This document shows, piece after piece, positions 34,314-43,025 of a stretch of DNA of 64,000 nt. This stretch comes from Chitinophaga sp. YR573. GTDB lineage: Bacteria > Bacteroidota > Bacteroidia > Chitinophagales > Chitinophagaceae. The first letter of the stretch is position 1. Each line of letters starts with the position of its first letter. The stretch lies in NCBI RefSeq assembly GCF_900110995.1, contig NZ_FOJF01000001.1, forward strand, positions 3,384,803-3,448,802, given 5' to 3'. The position numbers were made by a program, and so were the translations under genes. The notes under the pieces are model-generated. The model made no database searches and was not told the origin of the DNA. It saw only the letters and a list, made by a program, of their open reading frames with translations.

Positions 34314-35777
34314 ATGCAATTAGCCACGTTAACGAGATTTTTCTTATCATGTGTTGTCACATGCTTAATTGTGCAGAATAGTTATGCAGATGTGCGTTTA
34401 CCTGCATTGGTAAGTAACAATATGGTGCTGCAGCGCAACAAACCCTTACACATTTGGGGTTGGGCAGACAAAGGGGAGAAGGTGACTGTCTCGTTTTTTA
34501 AGGGTACTTACAAGGCCACTGCGGGGGCAGATGGCAAGTGGCAGGTAACATTACCCGCCCGCCCTGCCGGTGGTCCTTATACCATGACAATCAAAGGGAA
34601 TAATGTCATTACACTGGATAATATCCTGATAGGGGAAGTGTGGATCGCTTCCGGACAGTCGAATATGGAAATGCCCGTAAATGGATGGTCTCATGTCATC
34701 AACTTCGAACAGGAAATAAAAGCCGCCAACTATCCGGAAATTCGTTTATTCCAGATCAATCATACTACCAGCACAGCTCCACAGGAAGATGTGGTGACCT
34801 GGAAAGGCGGATGGTTAACCTGTACCCCGGAAAATATTCCACTGTTTTCCGCAGTAGGTTACTTCTTTGCCCGTGAAATTTATACACACGAACATATACC
34901 TGTTGGCGTTATACACACATCATGGGGTGGAACTGTGGCAGAAGCGTGGACAAGTGGGGAGTCTTTAAAGACAATGCCTGCATTCGCTGATACGGTGAAA
35001 GCCCTGGAAAGCCTGCCGGAACCAAAGGCTCCCGGAGACCCCAATAAAGCCACTTTATTATATAATGCGATGATCCATCCTTTATTACCTTATCCCATCC
35101 GTGGGGCAATATGGTACCAGGGTGAAAGTAATGCAGACAGGGCTTATCAATACCGTGAACTGTTCCCTTTGATGATCAAAGACTGGCGCAGGCACTGGAA
35201 TACCGGGGAGTTCCCTTTCTATTTTGTGCAGCTGGCCAACTTCAAAGACAAAAAAGCAGAACCAACTACGTCTGCCTGGGCAGAGTTAAGAGAAGCGCAG
35301 TTGCGTACTTTGTCATTGCCGAATACAGGAATGGCTTCTGCTGTTGATATAGGAGATGCAAAAGATATCCATCCCAGGAACAAACAGGAAGTAGGCAGAC
35401 GTTTATCGCTGATAGCAAGGGCGCAGGTATATGGAGAAAAGATCCCTTATTCCGGTCCTGTTTATTTGTCTAAACAGGTTGCCGGTAGTAAGATCACTTT
35501 ATCTTTTAAATATACTGATGATGGTTTAATGATGAAACATGGTACAGCTGCATTAACCGGCTTTGAGATTGCCGGGGAAGATAAACAGTTTCATTTGGCG
35601 CAGGCTAAGATCTCCGGAGATCATGTAATTGTATGGAGTGATGATGTGAAGAACCCTGTAGCCGTACGTTACGGCTGGGCAGATAACCCGGATGGAAATC
35701 TGTATAATGGAGCAGGCTTGCCTGCATCTCCGTTTCGTACAGATGACTGGCAGGGAATAACTTTCGGTAAATTCTGA
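34314..35777 (+). CDS. Sialate O-acetylesterase family protein (SGNH/SASA)
   Basis: 487 residues with an N-terminal signal sequence (to about SYA, residue 25). An N-terminal beta domain (LVSNNMVLQRNKPLHIWGWA) precedes the SGNH hydrolase fold: nucleophile motif GQSNM at 114-118 with Ser116, AIWYQGESNADRA as the later block, and GDAKDIHPRNKQ with the catalytic Asp/His pair. Family members remove O-acetyl groups from sialic acid or from acetylated polysaccharides such as xylan or pectin. Here the latter is plausible given nearby plant-glycan enzymes. Confidence 0.9.
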   Translation: MQLATLTRFFLSCVVTCLIVQNSYADVRLPALVSNNMVLQRNKPLHIWGWADKGEKVTVSFFKGTYKATAGADGKWQVTLPARPAGGPYTMTIKGNNVITLDNILIGEVWIASGQSNMEMPVNGWSHVINFEQEIKAANYPEIRLFQINHTTSTAPQEDVVTWKGGWLTCTPENIPLFSAVGYFFAREIYTHEHIPVGVIHTSWGGTVAEAWTSGESLKTMPAFADTVKALESLPEPKAPGDPNKATLLYNAMIHPLLPYPIRGAIWYQGESNADRAYQYRELFPLMIKDWRRHWNTGEFPFYFVQLANFKDKKAEPTTSAWAELREAQLRTLSLPNTGMASAVDIGDAKDIHPRNKQEVGRRLSLIARAQVYGEKIPYSGPVYLSKQVAGSKITLSFKYTDDGLMMKHGTAALTGFEIAGEDKQFHLAQAKISGDHVIVWSDDVKNPVAVRYGWADNPDGNLYNGAGLPASPFRTDDWQGITFGKF

Positions 35778-35782
35778 TTTTT

Positions 35783-35852
35783 GGGTGCAGGGCGAAGCCC
35801 CGCAAAACCCCTTTGTTTTTTTGTGATGGGGCGAAGCTCCATCACAAAAAAA
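35783..35852. repeat. Two palindromic elements with a GCGAAGC core
   Basis: Element A (35783-35810) folds around GGGCGAAGCCC with TGC/GCA outer pairs. Element B has perfect 14-bp arms TTTTTTTGTGATGG (35816-35829) and CCATCACAAAAAAA (35839-35852), around GGCGAAGCT. Element B shares GTGATGG...GCGAAGC...CCATCAC with the palindrome at 53088-53120. Confidence 0.75.
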
Positions 35853-35884
35853 TGCTTTAGTCAGTTCTAATTTATGTAAACAAG

Positions 35885-36754
35885 ATGCGCCAGATTATCA
35901 TAGGTTTGCTCTTTGCGTCTTTATGGGCATCCGCTGCGGTAGCTACTAAATACGGCATTCATTCCGCAGATCCATTTATCCTTGCCAATATCCGTTTCTT
36001 ATTAGCAGGAGGGGCCATGCTTTTCTTCTCCTATGCCATTAAACGCGAATCATTACCTAAAGGAAAAGAATGGCTGCACTTACTGTTATTCGGCCTGATG
36101 AATACCACCATCTACCTGGGGTGTTTTGTCATCTCCATGAAATCTGTATCTGCCGGTATTGGTAGTCTTTCTACTGCTACCAGTCCTCTCTTCATTATGA
36201 TGATATCAGCCGTATGGCTGAAAAGATCATTGCGCTGGTATGAGATCTGTGGGGTTATCCTGGGCCTGACAGGGGTAGCGCTGGCAACATACCCATTATT
36301 GCAGGATAGCCACGCTACATTAAAAGGAGTATTAATCTTAATGAGCGGAATGGTATCTGTTTCTATCGCCACTGTCTATTACGCACGTGTAAAATGGACG
36401 CTGACAAGGGTCGCTATCAATGGTTGGCAGGTATTCCTGGGCGGATTATTACTATTACCCGTTACCTGTATCACCAGTAACTTTTCAGATAGCCATTTTG
36501 ATTTACAATTCTGGTTAGCCGTTGGCTGGCTGGCTATCCCGGTATCTATCATCGCTTTACAACTGTGGTTTTACCTGGTAAGTAAAGATACCGTGAAAGC
36601 CTCTTTATGGCTGTTCCTATGCCCTGTTTTCGGGTTCCTGTTTTCTTCGCTGTTATTACACGAACCACTCAGCTGGTATACCCTGGCTGGTACCTTACTG
36701 GTAATAGGCGGATTATACCTGGCTCAAAGAGAAAAGTTTGCAGCTCATAAGTGA
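35885..36754 (+). CDS. EamA/DMT superfamily transporter
   Basis: 289 residues with about ten membrane helices in two EamA repeats. The first repeat begins LLFASLWASAAVATKYGIH and includes FLLAGGAMLFFSYAI and GVILGLTGVALATYPL; the second has WQVFLGGLLLLPVT and LAGTLLVIGGLYLAQ. The RhaT/EamA family exports metabolites or amino acids; the substrate is unknown. Probably a single gene. Confidence 0.9.
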   Translation: MRQIIIGLLFASLWASAAVATKYGIHSADPFILANIRFLLAGGAMLFFSYAIKRESLPKGKEWLHLLLFGLMNTTIYLGCFVISMKSVSAGIGSLSTATSPLFIMMISAVWLKRSLRWYEICGVILGLTGVALATYPLLQDSHATLKGVLILMSGMVSVSIATVYYARVKWTLTRVAINGWQVFLGGLLLLPVTCITSNFSDSHFDLQFWLAVGWLAIPVSIIALQLWFYLVSKDTVKASLWLFLCPVFGFLFSSLLLHEPLSWYTLAGTLLVIGGLYLAQREKFAAHK

Positions 36755-36766
36755 AGACAGCATTGA

Positions 36767-37189
36767 TTAATCCTCAAAATCAATGGATTTGATCTTATTG
36801 GCCAGATTATCGATGCTTTGCAGCTCGATTTCTATCATCTTTCTTTTCAGCACAATTGCTTCTTCCTGGGAAATGAGCCCATTATTAAGGGCGGCCTGAA
36901 TTTTCTTTTGAAGGAGTGTTTTAGACTTCTCTACTTTCTTCCCTTTGAAATAAATATTGGTTTTTTTGGAGAGAAATTTCCAGAATAAAGACAAGACTAT
37001 AGATACGCTGGGGGCTATTATGACCAGCCATGATTTTAGCGGGTAAGACTCAGGAAGATTGTTGGCGAGCAATACTAAGAGTGTACCACCGCTGGCGCCG
37101 GCTATGCTTGCGGATGTAGTATTATTAGGTTGCTGGATATTGGAAGCCGGTGTGGATAGGTTAGCAACCAGTGGATTTTCCTGGTTCAA
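36767..37189 (-). CDS. Unrecognised membrane protein with C-terminal helical tail
   Basis: 140 residues, not recognised. A polar Asn/Ser-rich N-terminus is followed by a weakly hydrophobic stretch near 30-45 (AGASGGTLLVLLANNLPES), a membrane helix near 54-74 (WLVIIAPSVSIVLSLFWKF) and a basic tail. The tail has ALNNGLISQEEAIVLKRKM, reminiscent of a short SHOCT-like C-terminal helix. It lies 32 bases downstream of another small membrane gene on the same strand and probably forms a pair with it. Confidence 0.6.
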   Translation of the reverse strand: MNQENPLVANLSTPASNIQQPNNTTSASIAGASGGTLLVLLANNLPESYPLKSWLVIIAPSVSIVLSLFWKFLSKKTNIYFKGKKVEKSKTLLQKKIQAALNNGLISQEEAIVLKRKMIEIELQSIDNLANKIKSIDFED

Positions 37190-37221
37190 TTGAAAAAAAT
37201 AGGATTTAAATTAATACGGTT

Positions 37222-37461
37222 CTATTTGCCTAACAATGCGTCCATCGTACGGAGTAGCTGCTGGGTGTCGTTTTGCTTTTCAAGTTCTAACACTATTACG
37301 TTTCCTGATCTATTTTCTATTACAAGGGTTTTAGGCGGATATTTACTGAACTTCTTCAGCTTTGCAGATTCTTGCGCTGCACCTATCAAAGTTACAGCCA
37401 GTGAAGACAGTGAAGCGAAAACTGCAATTATTCCCAATATGGTTGTGAATGTAGCTGACAT
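37222..37461 (-). CDS. Unrecognised small membrane-anchored protein
   Basis: 79 residues. An N-terminal membrane helix near 4-28 (TFTTILGIIAVFASLSSLAV) is followed by a small basic linker and a beta-rich part, TLVIENRSGNVIVLELEKQN, and a final helix with QQLLRTMDALLGK. The layout vaguely recalls effector-associated EACC1-type proteins, but this is a weak resemblance. First gene of a probable two-gene unit with 36767-37189. Confidence 0.6.
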   Translation of the reverse strand: MSATFTTILGIIAVFASLSSLAVTLIGAAQESAKLKKFSKYPPKTLVIENRSGNVIVLELEKQNDTQQLLRTMDALLGK

Positions 37462-37812
37462 CTAATAATATTAAAGTTTAGATATCTAAATTACGAAAAT
37501 TTTATTGGAATAACCTTCTTCTTGTCGAGATATATAATAAATAATGCATTCAAAAGAACATACGTATGAGGCAGATTTTAATTTGAAATATTTTTCTCAT
37601 TTTGTAAGTAGTTTTCCCGGATTACCTGTCTCTATAAGAATAAGAACTCATTTAAGGAGGATAAATTCCACGAAGAAAACTGTAAAATGCTTTATACCAT
37701 ATGATTAGGAGACAATTCCTACAGCATTAGTTATCTTTACCTTTCTTGCAGGCTTAACAGTATTACACGTTATAAAACCACATGGTAGCATTGTAGCATA
37801 AAGAGGTGAAGT
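37462..37812 (+). promoter_or_regulatory. 351-base intergenic region with a predicted ECF sigma promoter
   Basis: No gene is supported here. At 37602-37630 the sequence TTGTAAGTAGTT, 11 bases, CCTGTC occurs; the same two blocks with the same spacing recur at 38399-38427 before the fecR gene. This is the likely promoter of the sigma gene starting at 37813, implying autoregulation, with a leader of about 170 bases. Confidence 0.55.
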
Positions 37813-38391
37813 ATGAGCAGCAGCGCAAATTTAAAGTTGTGGCAGCAACAGATCGCATGTGAAGAGGATGAAAAGGCCTTCGCGGAGCTATTCCGCCATT
37901 TCTACGACCGGTTGTTACACTTTTGTATCCAGTACGTTCACTCCCGCGAAGCAGCGGAAGAGATCGTTTCTGATGTATTTGTGAAAATATGGAACCGCCG
38001 TACAGAATTAGAAAAGGTAGTCAACCTGGAAGTATATCTCTTTGTCGCCGTTAAAAATCACTCACTTAATTATCTCGAACAATATTCTTCCCTGCGCATT
38101 TCTCCTATTAATGAAGAAACAGGGATGGCAGAACTCACCAATTCCGTAGATCCCGAAAAGAGAATGGAATGGAAAGAGATCCTGTTCAGAATGGACCAGG
38201 AAGTAAGTCGCCTGCCTGATCAATGCCGTCGTGTATTTAAACTCATCAAAGAAGAAGGATTTAAATATAAAGATGTGGCAGAAATCCTCAACATCTCTCC
38301 ACGTACCGTAGAAACCCAGTTATTTCGTGCCATGAAACGTCTCAACGAAGTAATCGGGCCCTATATGTTCAACCGCATCAAAAAAAAATAA
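37813..38391 (+). CDS. ECF RNA polymerase sigma-70 factor
   Basis: 192 residues. Region 2: FAELFRHFYDRLLHFCIQYV and AAEEIVSDVFVKIWNRR; region 4: LPDQCRRVFKLIKEEGFKYKDVAEILNISPRTVETQLFRAMKRL, a clear helix-turn-helix. It heads the sigma-FecR-SusC-SusD-SusE-GH76 locus and is 62 bases from fecR. Probably active when the SusC transporter binds substrate. Confidence 0.94.
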   Translation: MSSSANLKLWQQQIACEEDEKAFAELFRHFYDRLLHFCIQYVHSREAAEEIVSDVFVKIWNRRTELEKVVNLEVYLFVAVKNHSLNYLEQYSSLRISPINEETGMAELTNSVDPEKRMEWKEILFRMDQEVSRLPDQCRRVFKLIKEEGFKYKDVAEILNISPRTVETQLFRAMKRLNEVIGPYMFNRIKKK

Positions 38392-38398
38392 TTACATC

Positions 38399-38427
38399 TT
38401 GTAAGTAGTTCTTTTCTTTTCCCTGTC
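38399..38427 (+). promoter_or_regulatory. Predicted ECF sigma promoter before fecR
   Basis: TTGTAAGTAGTT at 38399-38410, 11 bases, CCTGTC at 38422-38427. Both blocks and the spacing are identical to those at 37602-37630. Confidence 0.55.
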
Positions 38428-38453
38428 CTTCTTATACAACCGGCTCCATTTTT

Positions 38454-39467
38454 ATGATCAACGAAGAATTATTCACCACGTTATCTGCCAGGAAACTGTC
38501 AGGAGAAGCAACCGAGGCAGAACAGCAGGAGCTGGAAGCCATGTTGCAGCTGGATCCTGCTTTACAGGAACGTTATGCTATCCTTCAGCAATACTTTACA
38601 GAAACATCTTATCACGCATCTGCAGATACCGAACAGGCATTGAAACGCACAATGGCGCGTATTCATTTAACCGATATACCGGTTAAGCGCACACGATTCT
38701 CTCCTGTGTGGAGATGGGCAAGCGCTGCCGCCGTTTTATTACTGATAGCTGGTTTTGCATTTACCTTTCATCATACGGAATCAGTAAAACAATTAGCTGT
38801 TATTGATACTACAGAATGGTTGCACAGGCAGAATGGTAAGGCCACCAAAGCCACTATTGAACTGGCAGACGGTAGTAAGATATGGCTGAATGCAGATAGT
38901 AAACTCTCTTATCCCGAAGTATTCAGTAAAGGGATACGTGAAGTATATCTGGAAGGAGAAGCCTTTTTTGATGTAGCCAGTAATCCCGACAAACCTTTTA
39001 TTATCCATCTTACAAAAGGGAATGTGCAGGTATTAGGTACTTCATTTAATATCCGTGCTTATGAGAACGAGCCGGTACAAACATCCGTAAGAACAGGGAA
39101 AGTTGCATTCATCCCTGCCTATGAAGGCACTGGTAAAAAGCCGGATACTATTTACATTACACCGGATGAGAAAGTAACCTATGAACAAACAGCCAACAGC
39201 ATTAAAAAAGAAGTGACTTCATCAGAAGACGATAAAGCCTGGACAGAAGGCCGCCTTGTATTCAGGGATATGACCCTGGAAGATATCTCTTATGAACTGG
39301 AAAGAACATTTGGGAAAAAAGTATCCTTTACTGAAGATGCACCACGGCATTTCCGCTTAACAGGTAATTTCCAGAATAACAACCTGCAGGATATCATGTA
39401 TTACCTGGCCAGATCAAAATCATTCCATTACGATATTACTGACAGTACATTAATTATCAGTCAGTAA
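38454..39467 (+). CDS. FecR family anti-sigma factor
   Basis: 337 residues. N-terminal cytoplasmic sigma-binding part with LSGEATEAEQQELEAML, membrane helix near 84-102 (WRWASAAAVLLLIAGFAFTF), FecR domain (ATIELADGSKIWLNADSKLSYP, VYLEGEAFFDVAS, VQVLGTSFNIRAYENE) and a C-terminal DUF4974 domain (MTLEDISYELERTFGKKV). Partner of the sigma factor just upstream. Confidence 0.94.
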   Translation: MINEELFTTLSARKLSGEATEAEQQELEAMLQLDPALQERYAILQQYFTETSYHASADTEQALKRTMARIHLTDIPVKRTRFSPVWRWASAAAVLLLIAGFAFTFHHTESVKQLAVIDTTEWLHRQNGKATKATIELADGSKIWLNADSKLSYPEVFSKGIREVYLEGEAFFDVASNPDKPFIIHLTKGNVQVLGTSFNIRAYENEPVQTSVRTGKVAFIPAYEGTGKKPDTIYITPDEKVTYEQTANSIKKEVTSSEDDKAWTEGRLVFRDMTLEDISYELERTFGKKVSFTEDAPRHFRLTGNFQNNNLQDIMYYLARSKSFHYDITDSTLIISQ

Positions 39468-39527
39468 GTTTTAGCATTATAGTTCACGTTATTTCAATCA
39501 ATCAAAATTTACAAACACAGCCGCGTT

Positions 39528-42500
39528 ATGAAAGAAAGACCGCTACCTATTTTCTTTTCGGGTCCTTTCCGCTCATTGTTCCTGCCGCTGATTATCTGCA
39601 TGGCTTTGTTAAGCATGTTAGATTTAAAGGCACAGGTGGCATTTGCTTCCAATGTGGGGCATCCGTCATTAGGACAACAGGTAAAGGATACTGAGAAACC
39701 TTTAGAGAACCGTATTAGCCTGCAGGTAAATAATGAACTGCTGGGCCACGTATTGGAAAGAATAGAGCAACAGACACCTTTTGTGTTTGTATACTCCAAT
39801 GATGAGATTAAAGCTGCACAGAAAATCTCTCTCAATGTAAAAGACAAAAAACTGGCAGAAGTGCTGGAAATGGTATTATCTCCGCTGAATATCCGGTTTG
39901 AAATGATCAATAACAAGATCATTCTCAGACAGGGTGGTGAAATCGCTACATATACCGGTGTGGAAGATGTAACAGTGAATGGGCGTGTAGTCAATAACAA
40001 AGGAGAAGGAATACCCAATATCAATGTTCGTTTGCAGGGCTCCTCTATTGGTACTACTACAAATGATCAGGGTTTTTTTACGCTAAAGATCCCGGCTGGG
40101 CAAAGCAATGGTACCTTGGTATGCTCTTCCGTTGGTTACATCCCATCGGAAGTGGGGATCGCAGGCAGAACTAATATTACCATCATGCTTACTGCCGACT
40201 CTAAGGACCTGGGAGAAGTAGTAGTTACAGCATATGGCTCACAGCAAAAGAAACAGGTAACAGCTGCTATCAATACCATCTCCACAAAAGATTTACAGGG
40301 CAGACCCGTTACCAATATGTTTCAGGCTTTGCAGGGACAGGCTCCTAACCTTATCCTGCAACAGAACACCGCAGAACCCGGCGCTACATTAACACTCAAT
40401 ATACGTGGTGTGGGAAGTCTTACCGGTAACACCCCGCTCATCATCATTGATGGTGTACAGGCCGGAACAACCGGATTACAGAACCTGAACCCATATGATG
40501 TGGAAAGCATCTCCGTATTAAAAGATGCGGCATCTTCTGCTATCTATGGTTCACAGGCTGCAAATGGTGTGGTGTACATCACTACAAAAAGAGGTACCAA
40601 AGATGGTAAACCAAGTGTGCAGTACAACGCGATGTATGGCTGGCAAACGCCTACCACACTGCCAAGACAAACAGAAGCATGGCAGTACATGACGCTGAAA
40701 GATGAAGCACTGGTGAACTCCGGTAAAACACCGCAGTATAGTCCTGAAGATATTGCTTACTGGGAGAAACGTGGTTCAGAACCCGCTATGCTGCACGAAA
40801 TGCTGCGTAAAACGACGCCTCAGCAAAGTCATAATCTTAGCCTTACCGGTGGTGGTAAAAACAGCAGTTACCTGATCTCTCTGGGATATTTAGACCAGGG
40901 TAACATGTTGCAGAACCACTACGTAAATCAGGACTTCTACTACAAACGTTACAATGCAAGAACAAATCTTTCTGTGGATGTAAGCAAGTATGTAAAGGTG
41001 AATGCAAACATCGCCTACACAAAATCATACTATCGCACACAGGCTGCCGATATCGGTCTCCTGATGAGAGATGCAATGCGTACACCACGTATCTATCCTG
41101 TAAAAGATTCCCTGGGAAACTACGTTGTGCCTGCTCTTAGCAGTAATAACGTGATTGCACAACTGGCGCTGGGTGGTTATAACATGAGAGAAGAAGATAA
41201 CCTGCTGGGTGGTATCGATATAACGATCAACCCCGTAAAACATCTTTCTTTTAATTTCAACGCTTCCGGTAACTATAAAATTAATAATAACATAAATCGC
41301 GTTAATAAATACACCTACGCTTCTTATTATACCACTGCCAATCCGCCTATCTACAACCAGTTGTCAGAGTCTGAATATAAAGACATGACCTCAAATGTAT
41401 ACGCTACTGCAGAGTATGAAAATACCTTCGGTAAACATTACGTAAAAGCGCAGGTAGGTGCAAGAAGTGATGCTACCAATGAGTTTTATGGTTTACGCGC
41501 CAGTCGTTATGGTACTACCAACCTGGACGATCAGTATGCTATCGGTGGAGGATATATTCCTAAACCAGATGGTAGCTATGACTATTCCAGCATCGGTACT
41601 TATAACGACATTACGAATCCTAATCTGTATGCACTGAACTCCCTCTTCGGCAGAGTAAACTATGTATACAATGATAAATACATGGCAGAGTTTACCTGGC
41701 GTTATGACGGGTCCTCTAAACTGGCTCCCGGTCACCGCTGGCAGTTCTTCCCGGCATTTTCACTGGGATGGCGTGTTACTGATGAGAAATTCATGGAAGA
41801 TGTGAAGAGATATGGAAATGTGAAACTCCGTTATTCCTGGGGACAGGTGGGTAACTCTAACATAGGTGGTTACAACTATCTTGCGAGAGTAACACTCAAT
41901 CCGAATAAGTATGCATTTAACAATGCTCCTTCTCAGGGTGCAGACTTCTCCGCTTACAACGAAACATTACAGTGGGAAATCTCTACCATGAGTAACTACG
42001 GTGTGGATGTGGATTTACTCAATAATAAAATCTCTGCTTCATTCGATTACTTCAATAAGAATACTACAGGGATCTATCTGTTCCAGGTAGTTCCGGGTAC
42101 GGCGGGTATCGGTTCTTCTTTACAGAACGTTGGTAAAGTACAGAACAAAGGATGGGAACTGTCCGTTTCTTACCATGCTAAAACCGGCGCATTCAATCAC
42201 ACCATCACGGCTAACCTGTCTGATAACTTAAATAAGGTGATCAAATACGGTGAACAGTCTGTACAGGGGTCCGACTTTGCTTATATCATTAAAGAGGGTT
42301 TCCCGATTGCTTCTTATTATGGTTATAAATCCAATGGTCTGTACCAGAACCTGGATGATATCAAGAATGCACCTGCAGTACCATTCGCGTACAACCAGCA
42401 GGTAATGCCAGGAGATGTAAGATATATTGACCGTAATAAAGATGGTAAGATTGATGCCAATGACCGTTATGTATTCGGTAATCCTTTCCCCCGTTATACA

Positions 42501-43013
42501 TTCGGATTCACGTATGCTGTTAACTGGAAGAACTTCGACTTTTCCATGTTCTGGCAGGGTGTAGGTAAAAGATCTCAGTTCCTGCGTGGTGATATCGTAG
42601 AGGCCTTCCATAACAATGAAGACCACTCTTTTGTACAACACCTGGACCGCTGGACGCCTACCAATCCTAACGCTACCTATCCTCGCCTCACTATTGGAAC
42701 AGCAGATGCCAACAACTTTGCATATTCTGACTACTGGTTGTTTGATACCAAATACCTGCGTTTAAAGAACCTGCAGTTTGGTTACACCTTGCCACACAAT
42801 ATTCTGAGTGCCATAAAGGTGCAGAGTGTAAGGGTTTATTTCACCAGTCAGAACCTGTTAACGATCACACCAAAACGTTTCCGTCAGTTGGGTGTAGATC
42901 CGGAGTTTACACAGTATGATGATAAGTTAAGCAACGCTAATTACAATCCTATTGCAGGACGTAACTATCCCAATGCTTCTACTTTCTCATTTGGTCTGGA
43001 TCTGAAATTCTAA
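39528..43013 (+). CDS. SusC/RagA family TonB-dependent transporter with STN domain
   Basis: 1161 residues. Signal region, STN domain near 66-130 (LLGHVLERIEQQTPFVFVY), beta domain near 145-230 (TVNGRVVNNKGEGIPNINVR), plug near 240-350 (MFQALQGQAPNLILQQNT, AANGVVYITTKRG) and a barrel that ends NASTFSFGLDLKF. It would import oligosaccharides released by the locus's surface enzyme and signal to FecR. SusD follows after 12 bases. Confidence 0.95.
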   Translation: MKERPLPIFFSGPFRSLFLPLIICMALLSMLDLKAQVAFASNVGHPSLGQQVKDTEKPLENRISLQVNNELLGHVLERIEQQTPFVFVYSNDEIKAAQKISLNVKDKKLAEVLEMVLSPLNIRFEMINNKIILRQGGEIATYTGVEDVTVNGRVVNNKGEGIPNINVRLQGSSIGTTTNDQGFFTLKIPAGQSNGTLVCSSVGYIPSEVGIAGRTNITIMLTADSKDLGEVVVTAYGSQQKKQVTAAINTISTKDLQGRPVTNMFQALQGQAPNLILQQNTAEPGATLTLNIRGVGSLTGNTPLIIIDGVQAGTTGLQNLNPYDVESISVLKDAASSAIYGSQAANGVVYITTKRGTKDGKPSVQYNAMYGWQTPTTLPRQTEAWQYMTLKDEALVNSGKTPQYSPEDIAYWEKRGSEPAMLHEMLRKTTPQQSHNLSLTGGGKNSSYLISLGYLDQGNMLQNHYVNQDFYYKRYNARTNLSVDVSKYVKVNANIAYTKSYYRTQAADIGLLMRDAMRTPRIYPVKDSLGNYVVPALSSNNVIAQLALGGYNMREEDNLLGGIDITINPVKHLSFNFNASGNYKINNNINRVNKYTYASYYTTANPPIYNQLSESEYKDMTSNVYATAEYENTFGKHYVKAQVGARSDATNEFYGLRASRYGTTNLDDQYAIGGGYIPKPDGSYDYSSIGTYNDITNPNLYALNSLFGRVNYVYNDKYMAEFTWRYDGSSKLAPGHRWQFFPAFSLGWRVTDEKFMEDVKRYGNVKLRYSWGQVGNSNIGGYNYLARVTLNPNKYAFNNAPSQGADFSAYNETLQWEISTMSNYGVDVDLLNNKISASFDYFNKNTTGIYLFQVVPGTAGIGSSLQNVGKVQNKGWELSVSYHAKTGAFNHTITANLSDNLNKVIKYGEQSVQGSDFAYIIKEGFPIASYYGYKSNGLYQNLDDIKNAPAVPFAYNQQVMPGDVRYIDRNKDGKIDANDRYVFGNPFPRYTFGFTYAVNWKNFDFSMFWQGVGKRSQFLRGDIVEAFHNNEDHSFVQHLDRWTPTNPNATYPRLTIGTADANNFAYSDYWLFDTKYLRLKNLQFGYTLPHNILSAIKVQSVRVYFTSQNLLTITPKRFRQLGVDPEFTQYDDKLSNANYNPIAGRNYPNASTFSFGLDLKF

Positions 43014-43025
43014 AAAGTTAATTGT

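Noticed and set aside
37544..37708. A 54-codon plus-strand frame (starting MHSKEHTYEAD) before the second sigma gene
   Set aside because: It contains the predicted ECF promoter motif and is followed by about 100 non-coding bases; composition is not gene-like and no homology is recognised.
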